Source: Candidatus Galloscillospira excrementavium (GTDB taxonomy: Bacteria; Bacillota; Clostridia; Oscillospirales; Oscillospiraceae). From it: a stretch of DNA of 12,790 bases. Of the stretch, positions 1-6,294 are shown piece by piece. The number at the start of each line of letters is the position of its first letter. The stretch's first letter is position 1. A program made the position numbers and the translations under genes. A model generated the notes under the pieces. It did no database searches and was not told the DNA's origin. It saw only the letters and a program-made list of their open reading frames with translations. The stretch lies in contig DVHW01000115.1 in NCBI GenBank assembly GCA_018711785.1, positions 1-12,790 of the forward strand, given 5' to 3'.

Positions 1-1551
1 CCAGGGGAAGGTGCGGCGGTTGAAGGGGTCCTCAAAGCCCTCCATGCCCGCCTCGTCCCCGTAATAAATGGTGGGGGAGCCGGGGAAGGCGAAGAGCACC
101 ATGGCCCCCAGCCTCAGCCGGCGCAGACCCCGCTCCCGCTCCTCCGGCGTCATGCGGTAGCCCGCCCGCCACTCCCGGGACTGGTCCTTGCCGTCGCTCC
201 CCAGGCCCAGGAGGGTGAGTATCCGGGGGGTGTCGTGGGTGCCCAGGGAGTTCATGGCCGAGTAGAAGGCAAAGCGGGGGTAGTTCTCCCGCAGCTGCTC
301 CATCTGCTCCCGGAAGCCCTCCGCCCCGCCCCCCAGCAGGTAGCCGAGGAGGGCGTTGCGGAAGGGGTAGTTCATGAGCCCGTCACAGTGGCGGCCCAGG
401 ATGTGCTTTCGCCGCACATCGTAGGCGATTTTGTTGGAGCCGTCCTCCCACACCTCGCCGATGACCACCCCGTCCGGCTTTTCGGCCCGGACGGCGGCGT
501 GGAGCTTCTCGATGAACCCGTCGGGCAGCTCGTCGGCCACGTCCAGCCGCCAGCCGTCCGCCCCGGCCCGCAGCCAGGAGCGGACCACGCTGTCCTCGCT
601 CTCGATGATGTAGTCCACGTAGCTCGGCTCGCTCTCCCGCACAGCGGGGAGGGAGTAGATGCCCCACCAGGACTCATAGCGGTCGGGCCAGTGGGAGAAG
701 GAGTACCAGTCGTAGTAGGGGCTGTCCTGCCGCCGGGCGGCGCCGCCGTCCCCATAGGACCCGTCCCCGTTGAAGTACTTGCTCACATAGCCGGTGTGGT
801 TGAATACCCCGTCCAGGATGACCCGCATACCCATGGCGTGGGCCTGGCCGCACAGGGCGCGGAAGTCCTCGTTGGTGCCCAGCATGGGGTCCACCCGGCT
901 GTAATCCCCGGTGCCGTAGCGGTGGTTCTCCGCCGCCTCGAAGATGGGGTTGAAGTAGAGGGTGTCCACCCCCAGGCTCTTCAGATAGGGCAGCTGCTCC
1001 ATCACCCCGGCCAGGCTGCCGCCGAAGAAGTCCCGGTTGCGGATCTCCCCGTTGTGGTCGGGCCGCCACTCGGGCTCGTCCTCCCAGTTCTGGTGGACCC
1101 AGCGCCCCCCCACCATGCCGGCGGGGTCGGGCACCGACTGGCGGCGGAAGCGGTCGGGGAAGATCTGATAGGTGACCCCCTCGCCGAACCAGGCGGGGAC
1201 GGTCTCGCTGCCGTCGTAGACCGTCAGCTGCCGCTCCGGAATGGCCTCCCGGCGGCCGTCGATGCCCTCCAGCACGAAAGAGTACCAGATGAGGCCCACA
1301 TAGCCCCCGGTCTCCAGGGTGCAGCAGAACAGGTCCCGGTCCCCCTCGAAGTCGGTCCAGGGCATCTCCAGCTCCCGGACGGTGTTGTTGTTGCTCTCCA
1401 TCCGGGCGTACAGGGTGGCCCGGGAGTAGCCCGCCGCCCGGGGCGGGCGGAGGGTCAGCTCCACCGCGGTGCCCGCGGGCACCGCGCCGTAGGGGCGCTT
1501 GTACCGGGCATCCCGGGAGTCAAAGGTGGGCATCTGAGATTTCTGCATCAT
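1..1551 (-). CDS. Glycoside hydrolase family 13 alpha-glucan hydrolase (neopullulanase/cyclomaltodextrinase-like), 3' end cut by window edge
   Basis: An open frame runs leftward off the window edge, so only the first 517 codons are present; relatives are usually near 570-600 residues. It should hydrolyse or transfer alpha-1,4/1,6-glucan bonds in the cytoplasm, as there is no signal peptide. Residues 1 to about 110 look like a beta-sandwich of the CBM34 type, and the (beta/alpha)8 barrel begins near YQIFPDRF (from Y128). All four GH13 regions are visible: DGVFNH (247-252), GWRLDVAD with the nucleophile D337, GEVWED with the acid/base E366, and HD (439-440) in GTHDTPR. GDEAGMEGFEDPFNRR near the edge is typical of this subgroup. 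Start: tandem ATGs at 1551 and 1548 follow an AAGGG ribosome site; either could be used. It lies 99 bp downstream of mrdA on the same strand, so co-transcription is possible but unproven. The exact substrate cannot be told from sequence. Confidence 0.93.
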   Translation of the reverse strand, partial: MMQKSQMPTFDSRDARYKRPYGAVPAGTAVELTLRPPRAAGYSRATLYARMESNNNTVRELEMPWTDFEGDRDLFCCTLETGGYVGLIWYSFVLEGIDGRREAIPERQLTVYDGSETVPAWFGEGVTYQIFPDRFRRQSVPDPAGMVGGRWVHQNWEDEPEWRPDHNGEIRNRDFFGGSLAGVMEQLPYLKSLGVDTLYFNPIFEAAENHRYGTGDYSRVDPMLGTNEDFRALCGQAHAMGMRVILDGVFNHTGYVSKYFNGDGSYGDGGAARRQDSPYYDWYSFSHWPDRYESWWGIYSLPAVRESEPSYVDYIIESEDSVVRSWLRAGADGWRLDVADELPDGFIEKLHAAVRAEKPDGVVIGEVWEDGSNKIAYDVRRKHILGRHCDGLMNYPFRNALLGYLLGGGAEGFREQMEQLRENYPRFAFYSAMNSLGTHDTPRILTLLGLGSDGKDQSREWRAGYRMTPEERERGLRRLRLGAMVLFAFPGSPTIYYGDEAGMEGFEDPFNRRTFPW

Positions 1552-1582
1552 ATCATCCCTTATCTGCGGTCTGCGGATCGGA

Positions 1583-1635
1583 GCCCCGCGGGGCAGTTCG
1601 CGCCGGGCGGCGCGGGGGAGCGGGGGTAAGCCCCG
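1583..1635 (-). other. GC-rich hairpins in the mrdA-GH13 spacer
   Basis: The 99-bp gap between the mrdA stop and the GH13 start holds three short inverted repeats: CGGGG/CCCCG with a 5-nt loop (1621-1635), GCGCC/GGCGC with a 4-nt loop (1600-1613) and the palindrome GCCCCGCGGGGC (1583-1594). None is followed by a T tract on the minus strand, so they do not look like an intrinsic terminator. They may be intercistronic stem-loops or simply reflect high GC. Confidence 0.35.
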
Positions 1636-1650
1636 GGCGCGCGCTGCGCC

Positions 1651-3699
1651 CTACCGCAGCAGGGTATTCTCCCCGCTGACGGCCTCCAGGGTCTCCTCAG
1701 AGTGGAAGTAGTACTCCATCACATCCGCCGCGATAGCGGCCAGCTGGGAGCCGCTGCCTCCCCGCTCCACCACCAGGGCGATGGCGATCTCCGGGTCCTC
1801 AAAGGGCGCAAAACAGACAAAGAGAGCGTGGGTCTCGATATCAGAGGCCACCTGGGCGCTGCCGGTCTTCGCGCCCACGGTGACACCCAGGTCGGCAAAG
1901 TGGCGGTTGCCCACCTCCAGCATACCGTTTTTTACTGCCTCCAGGTTTTCCTCGCTGATCTCCAGGCTGTTGACCAGCTCCGGCTCGTACTCATAGACCA
2001 CCTGGGAATAGTCGCTGGATTTGACCGACTGGAGCAGATGGGTATTGTACCGGTCCCCTCCATTGCACAGGGTGGCGATGTAGTTCGCCAGCTGGATGGG
2101 CGTGAACTGGCTGCTGCCCTGGCCGATCGCCACTGCCAGGGTGAGCCCGTCATACCAGGTCAGCCCCTGGGACTGGGTGTACTCCGGGCTGTCCATGGCC
2201 CCGGCCTCCTCATAGAGCTCCAGGCCGGTCTTTTCCCCCAGGCCAAAGGCCGAGGCATACTCCCCCAGCCGGTCGATGCCCAGCTGGCGGCCCACGTCAT
2301 AGAAGAACACATTGCAGGAGTTGAGCAGGGCCTGGGTCACGTTCTGGTTGCCGTGTGTGCGGCCGTACTGCCGGTAGTCCCAGCACATGGGCTGATAGTC
2401 GTCATAGTAGCGGTAGACGCCGGTATCCCGGATAATCGTGTCCGGTGTGATGATCCCCTCCTCCAGGCCGGCCACAGCGGTGACCATTTTGAAGGTGGAG
2501 CCAGGGGAGTAGAGCCCCTGGGTGGCCCGGTTATAAAAGGGCTTCAGAGGGTCTGACGATACCTCCTCGTAGAGCGCGGCATCCGAGTAGACATTGGCCA
2601 GGTCAAAGGTGGGGTAGGAGGCCATGGCCAGTACCCCGCCGTTCTTTACGTCAATGACCACGCCGGATCCCCCCTGGGTGTCCTCCGAGTCCAGCAGGGG
2701 GATGTTCTCGGCCAGGGAGCGCTCCAGCACCTCCTGCAGGCGGATATCCAGGGTGAGCACCACGTTGTCTCCCGGCTCGGGGATCAGCTCCTCCCCGGTC
2801 TCGCTGTCGATCCGCCAGGACTGGGAGACCACCTTGCCGCTCTCGTTGGTCTCATAGGTGCGCACCCCGGCCTCTCCCCGGAGGTAGTCCTCAAAGGCCT
2901 GCTCCACGCCGTCGATGCCCACGGTGTCGTCCATGCTGTAGCCCTTGTCCCGGTACTCCTCCCAGTTCTGGATGGCCCCCAGCCGGCCCAGCAGGTGGGC
3001 GGCGTAGGGGGTGTTGTACTCCCGCACCGTGGCGGCCTTGATCTCCACCCCGGTCAGGTTCTGCTCCTTCACCTTGGAGATGAAGCCGATGCCCACATCG
3101 CTGGCAAAGATGTAGGCGCTGGAAACGATCTCGGTGGAGCGCAGGCGCAGCTCGTAGAGCACCCCCACCAGGTCCCGGGCCTTCTCGTCGGAGAGGGCGG
3201 GGTCCACCTCGAAGAAGTCCCGCATCTCGGCGAGGAGCGCCTCCGCTCCCTGCTCCCGCGCCCCGGTCCAGCCCATCTTCTCCACCAGGGCCTCAAAGCG
3301 GCTGACCGCGGTGGAGGATGCCTCCTCCAGGGTGTAGGTAAATGGGGCGGTCTTGGAGATGGGCAGGGTGTCCGGCCAGGTGACTCCCTCCTCCCGGGCG
3401 ATGGCCAGGAGCTGGGTCAGGATGGGGTTGCGCACCGACTCCTCCCCCATGAAGGAGGTGTTCAGGGTGACCTGGTAGCTGGTGCGGTTGGACACCAGCA
3501 CCCGGCCGTACCGGTCCAGGATCTCTCCCCGGGCCGCCTCCACGGTCTCGGTGTAGACGATCTTGCGCACCGACTGGCTGCGGTAGTAGGCCCCGTTGAC
3601 CACCTGGAGGTTCCAGAGCACCAGGAAAAAGCCCACTAAGATCGCAGCCAGGAGAACGCGCACCACCCAGATCCGCATATGAAACTGCTTGCCGTCCAT
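1651..3699 (-). CDS. mrdA: Penicillin-binding protein 2, elongasome peptidoglycan transpeptidase
   Basis: Class B PBP that cross-links peptidoglycan during side-wall growth, working with MreC/MreD and a RodA-type polymerase at the outer face of the membrane. The protein is 682 residues, within the usual range for clostridial PBP2. It has a short cytoplasmic tail, one membrane segment (about 10-31), a PBP dimerisation/pedestal region (about 50-330) and a transpeptidase domain. The catalytic triad of motifs is intact: SxxK as STFK with nucleophile S401 and K404, SxN as SCN (461-463), and KTG (611-613) in VGAKTGSAQ. Start: the ATG at 3699 (MDGKQF) sits 6 nt after AAAGGAG; an in-frame ATG at 3726 has no comparable site. 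Last gene of the mreC-mreD-mrdA set, 48 bp after mreD. The membrane anchor and the position behind mreD favour PBP2 over PBP3/SpoVD. Confidence 0.95.
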   Translation of the reverse strand: MDGKQFHMRIWVVRVLLAAILVGFFLVLWNLQVVNGAYYRSQSVRKIVYTETVEAARGEILDRYGRVLVSNRTSYQVTLNTSFMGEESVRNPILTQLLAIAREEGVTWPDTLPISKTAPFTYTLEEASSTAVSRFEALVEKMGWTGAREQGAEALLAEMRDFFEVDPALSDEKARDLVGVLYELRLRSTEIVSSAYIFASDVGIGFISKVKEQNLTGVEIKAATVREYNTPYAAHLLGRLGAIQNWEEYRDKGYSMDDTVGIDGVEQAFEDYLRGEAGVRTYETNESGKVVSQSWRIDSETGEELIPEPGDNVVLTLDIRLQEVLERSLAENIPLLDSEDTQGGSGVVIDVKNGGVLAMASYPTFDLANVYSDAALYEEVSSDPLKPFYNRATQGLYSPGSTFKMVTAVAGLEEGIITPDTIIRDTGVYRYYDDYQPMCWDYRQYGRTHGNQNVTQALLNSCNVFFYDVGRQLGIDRLGEYASAFGLGEKTGLELYEEAGAMDSPEYTQSQGLTWYDGLTLAVAIGQGSSQFTPIQLANYIATLCNGGDRYNTHLLQSVKSSDYSQVVYEYEPELVNSLEISEENLEAVKNGMLEVGNRHFADLGVTVGAKTGSAQVASDIETHALFVCFAPFEDPEIAIALVVERGGSGSQLAAIAADVMEYYFHSEETLEAVSGENTLLR

Positions 3700-3725
3700 G
3701 AAAACTCCTTTCTTGGAGAAACGCA

Positions 3726-3746
3726 CCCCGGCCGGGCTGGCCGGGG
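3726..3746 (-). other. Intercistronic stem-loop after mreD
   Basis: A perfect 8-bp stem CCCCGGCC/GGCCGGGG with a 5-nt loop begins one base after the mreD stop codon and precedes the mrdA ribosome site. On the minus strand it is followed by GTGCGTTTC, not a run of T, so it is unlikely to stop transcription fully. A partial terminator or RNA-stabilising stem is possible. Confidence 0.5.
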
Positions 3747-3747
3747 C

Positions 3748-4257
3748 TCAAAACAGGGTGCTGGCCTGGGTCCGGCTGTGGACCCAGCGGAAGATGAAGT
3801 AGATTGGCGCCACAAAGACCAGAGACCAGAGGATCTCGGGTATCGCCACCCGGAGCATGGCCCCGATGGGGTCCCCGGAGGCCAGGCCCCAGAGGATGCG
3901 CCCCCCGTCGATGAGGACCAGGGCCGCCGCCGAGCACAGAAAGCACCCGGCCAGGGTCTGGCTGAACACATACTGGGCCGCGATGCCCGCCCCCATGCCC
4001 AGAAGGGCCAGGGCCAGGATGGGCACGCCGGCGGCGCCATAGAGGGCGGCGTTCCACACCACCCCCACCGCCAGGCCGAACCCGGCCCCGGCGGCCGAGC
4101 CCTCCAGCACCGCCACCGCCACCGCCGCCAGGGGCAGCAGCATGGGGGAGACCCCGAAGAGGGGGATGCGGGGGAGCACAAACTGGTCCATGAACCACAC
4201 GGGCAGGAGGGCCACGGCGTACACGGTCCATTTGATGAGAAAATCCCTGCGGGTCAT
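3748..4257 (-). CDS. mreD: Rod shape-determining membrane protein MreD
   Basis: Integral membrane partner of MreC in the rod complex. The 169-residue protein is nearly all hydrophobic, with about five membrane segments (roughly 8-28, 38-60, 62-84, 86-115 and 136-158) and short basic ends (MTRRDF at the N-terminus). Length and hydropathy fit MreD, a family with weak sequence conservation, so position between mreC and mrdA carries much of the call. Start: ATG preceded by AAAGGAG with a 6-nt gap. It follows mreC by 57 bp. Nothing is truncated. Confidence 0.9.
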   Translation of the reverse strand: MTRRDFLIKWTVYAVALLPVWFMDQFVLPRIPLFGVSPMLLPLAAVAVAVLEGSAAGAGFGLAVGVVWNAALYGAAGVPILALALLGMGAGIAAQYVFSQTLAGCFLCSAAALVLIDGGRILWGLASGDPIGAMLRVAIPEILWSLVFVAPIYFIFRWVHSRTQASTLF

Positions 4258-4275
4258 GGCCAGCTCCTTTCCGTA

Positions 4276-4287
4276 CCGCCCGGGCGG
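4276..4287 (-). other. Short palindrome in the mreC-mreD spacer
   Basis: CCGCCCGGGCGG is a perfect 12-bp palindrome in the 57-bp spacer after mreC. It has no loop of its own and no T tract. It is listed because a GC-rich inverted repeat recurs in every spacer downstream of maf. Confidence 0.3.
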
Positions 4288-4314
4288 GCGGGGATTTCGT
4301 GGGGCCCGGCGGCC

Positions 4315-5157
4315 TCACTCCACGATGTCGAACTCCGTGATGACAAAGACCTGCTTGACCCCCGCGAGGTCGGCCTCCGGCACGAGGACCGCGTACTGCT
4401 CCATGCCCGACTCGTCGGTGTGGACCTCCTCGATGTGGCCCACCACCAGGCCCGAGGGGTACACCCCGCCCATGCCCGAGGTGAGCACCTGGTCCCCGGC
4501 CATGAGCTCGGTGTTCTCCGGCAGGTAGGTCAGCTTCAGCTTGCCCTCGCCCATGAGGGCGAAGTCCCCCTCCAGGATGGCCGCGTCGTCGGTCCGCTCC
4601 AGCAGGGCCCCCATATTGGTGGAGCTGTCGATGACAGTGACCACGGTGGCGTAGTTGAGCCCCACCTCGCCCACGACCCCCACCAGGTTGCCGTAGTCGT
4701 CCACCACGCAGTCCCCGGGCGCGATGCCCATGCTGGAGCCCTTGCTGATGGTGAGGGTAGACTCCCAGTTGTCGGCGCTGCGGGCGGTGACGGTGGCCGA
4801 CTCAAAGACCAGGTCCCGCTTTTTCTCCCGCAGGCCCATCAGGTTGCGCAGCCGCTCGTTCTCCCGCGCCGCCGCCTGGCCCTCCCGGGCCTCCTCCTGC
4901 AGGCGGGCGTTCTCCTGCTTGAGCCGCTCGTTCTCCTCCCGGATCATGTCGGTCTCAAAGGCGCTGGTATAGAGGTCCTCCGCCCAGGTGGCGATGGCGT
5001 TGATCCCGTCCCGCACCGGGGTGGTGATGACCCCCAGCAGGTTGGACACCGGGTTGGCCGTCCCCCCGAAGAAGAGGGACACCACAAAGGTGATGGCCGC
5101 CAGCAGCAGGGCGATGATGAGGATGAGAATGCCGTTGTGTTTGAAAAAGTCCTTCAA
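4315..5157 (-). CDS. mreC: Rod shape-determining protein MreC (TTG start)
   Basis: Bitopic membrane scaffold of the elongasome; the extracytoplasmic part binds and activates PBP2. The 280-residue protein has one membrane helix (about 8-30), a charged coiled coil (about 70-112) rich in Glu, Arg and Leu, and the beta-barrel domains (about 118-280). The conserved stretch TSGMGGVYPSGLVVG (227-241) is diagnostic of MreC. The start is TTG, not ATG. It is preceded by AGGAG at a 7-nt gap, and the next Met (residue 71) would remove the membrane anchor. It follows maf by 45 bp and precedes mreD, but no mreB lies beside it, which is unusual for this locus. Confidence 0.95.
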   Translation of the reverse strand: MKDFFKHNGILILIIALLLAAITFVVSLFFGGTANPVSNLLGVITTPVRDGINAIATWAEDLYTSAFETDMIREENERLKQENARLQEEAREGQAAARENERLRNLMGLREKKRDLVFESATVTARSADNWESTLTISKGSSMGIAPGDCVVDDYGNLVGVVGEVGLNYATVVTVIDSSTNMGALLERTDDAAILEGDFALMGEGKLKLTYLPENTELMAGDQVLTSGMGGVYPSGLVVGHIEEVHTDESGMEQYAVLVPEADLAGVKQVFVITEFDIVE

Positions 5158-5185
5158 GGTCTGTCTCCTATCTCCCGGAGCGGCG

Positions 5186-5198
5186 GGCCGCCCCGGCC
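5186..5198 (-). other. Intercistronic stem-loop after maf
   Basis: GGCCG/CGGCC with a 3-nt loop begins a few bases after the maf stop codon, in the 45-bp maf-mreC spacer. There is no T tract after it. It is the same kind of GC stem as the one after mreD. Confidence 0.35.
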
Positions 5199-5202
5199 GT
5201 CC

Positions 5203-5808
5203 TCACTCGGCCCGGCCTTCCTTTCCGGCGGCCAGGCGCAGGCAGTCCACGTCCACCCGCCGGAGCATCTGCCCCAGGCGGCACACCGGCAGGCCCATCA
5301 CGTTGTAGTAGTCCCCCTCGATGCGCTCCACCAGCAGGGCCCCGTAGCCCTGGATGCCGTAGGCCCCGGCCTTGTCCATGGGCTCTCCGGTGGCGAGGTA
5401 GTGCTCGATCTCCTCCTCGCTCAGCTCCCGGAAGGTGACGTCGGTGGTCTCATGCTCGATCTGTTTCTCCCCGTCCCGCATCACGGTGACCCCGGTGTAG
5501 ACCTGGTGGCGCACGCCGGAGAGGGTGGAGAGCATCCGGAAGGCCTCCAGCTTGTCGGCGGGCTTGCCCAGAATGGCCCCGTCCAGGGACACCACCGTGT
5601 CGGCGGCGATGACCACCGCCCCCGCCGGGGCGTGCCGGGCCGCCGCCTCGGCCTTCCGCTCGGACAGGCGGCACACCAGCTCCTCCGGCGGCAGGGTCTC
5701 CTCCTCGTGCTCGTCCACCCCCGGGTCCACCACGGAGAAGGTGCGGATGCCCATGCGCTCCAGCAGCTCCTTCCGCCGGGGGGACTGGGATGCCAAGATG
5801 ATTTCCAT
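5203..5808 (-). CDS. maf: Maf-family nucleoside triphosphate pyrophosphatase
   Basis: House-cleaning enzyme that hydrolyses non-canonical or excess NTPs (in the YhdE/Maf branch dTTP, UTP and modified pyrimidine nucleotides) to the monophosphate and PPi. The 201-residue protein is of normal length. Visible motifs are the N-terminal SQSPRRKELL (7-16), the metal-binding AADTVV with D70 followed by LGKP, and the GVRHQVYTGV stretch. Start: the ATG at 5808 beginning MEIILASQSP, with AAAGGAG 9 nt upstream. The frame stays open further upstream but only overlaps the end of dut. The maf ribosome site begins at the dut stop codon (14-bp gap), suggesting translational coupling. Maf beside mre genes is a common order in Firmicutes. 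Confidence 0.95.
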   Translation of the reverse strand: MEIILASQSPRRKELLERMGIRTFSVVDPGVDEHEEETLPPEELVCRLSERKAEAAARHAPAGAVVIAADTVVSLDGAILGKPADKLEAFRMLSTLSGVRHQVYTGVTVMRDGEKQIEHETTDVTFRELSEEEIEHYLATGEPMDKAGAYGIQGYGALLVERIEGDYYNVMGLPVCRLGQMLRRVDVDCLRLAAGKEGRAE

Positions 5809-5822
5809 GTCGTTTCTCTCCT

Positions 5823-6272
5823 TTACCGGCCCGTGGAGCCGAAGCCCCCGGCGCCCCGCCCGCTCTCGGGCAGCTCGTCGCACACCGTCAGCCTGGCCTG
5901 GACCACCGGCACCACCGCCAGCTGGGCGATCCGGTCCCCGGGTGAGATGGTGTAGGGGGTGTCCGACAGGTTCGTCAGCCCCACCCGGATCTCCCCCCGG
6001 TAGTCGCTGTCAATGACCCCAACGCCGTTGGACAGGCACACCCCGTGCTTGATGCCCAGCCCGCTGCGGGCGAACACCAGGGCCACATACTCTGCCGAGG
6101 GCAGGGCGATGGCGATGCCGGTGGGGATGCTGACCAGGGCCCGGGGGGCCACGGTCACCTCCCCGTCCACGCAGGCGCACAGGTCCATGGCCGCCGCGCC
6201 CTCGGTGGCGTAGAAGGGGGCGGGGATATCGGTCCCGATCTTCGGGGAGAGGTATTTGATCTTCAGTTCCAT
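5823..6272 (-). CDS. dut: Deoxyuridine 5'-triphosphate nucleotidohydrolase (dUTPase)
   Basis: Hydrolyses dUTP to dUMP and PPi, keeping uracil out of DNA and feeding dTMP synthesis. The 149-residue protein is the trimeric type with all five motifs: AAAMDL (26-31), ARSGLG (69-74), GVIDSDYRG (85-93) with the catalytic Asp at 88 and uracil-stacking Tyr at 91, ISPGDRIAQL (109-118), and the C-terminal GRGAGGFGSTGR (138-149) that closes over the phosphates, with F144. Start: the ATG at 6272 (MELKIKYL), because GGAGG lies 5 nt upstream; the ATG at 6284 would put that site inside the gene. It follows the U32 gene by 22 bp and precedes maf by 14 bp. Confidence 0.97.
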   Translation of the reverse strand: MELKIKYLSPKIGTDIPAPFYATEGAAAMDLCACVDGEVTVAPRALVSIPTGIAIALPSAEYVALVFARSGLGIKHGVCLSNGVGVIDSDYRGEIRVGLTNLSDTPYTISPGDRIAQLAVVPVVQARLTVCDELPESGRGAGGFGSTGR

Positions 6273-6294
6273 GGGTTCCTCCATTATACTTTCT

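Noticed and set aside
235..1629. A 464-codon plus-strand frame opposite the GH13 gene
   Set aside because: The antisense frame has His/Gly/Pro/Val-rich translation and no recognisable motif, while the minus strand encodes all four GH13 catalytic regions.
3679..5955. A 758-codon open frame on the plus strand opposite mreC, mreD and maf
   Set aside because: It is low-complexity (rich in His, Gly, Pro, Gln, Arg), crosses five recognised genes and their spacers on the other strand, and has no domain. High third-position GC in the real genes removes stops from the antisense frame.
6283..6288. A TATAAT hexamer on the minus strand in the U32-dut gap
   Set aside because: It is only about 10 bp from the dut start codon with no -35 match upstream; a transcript from it would lack the ribosome site.
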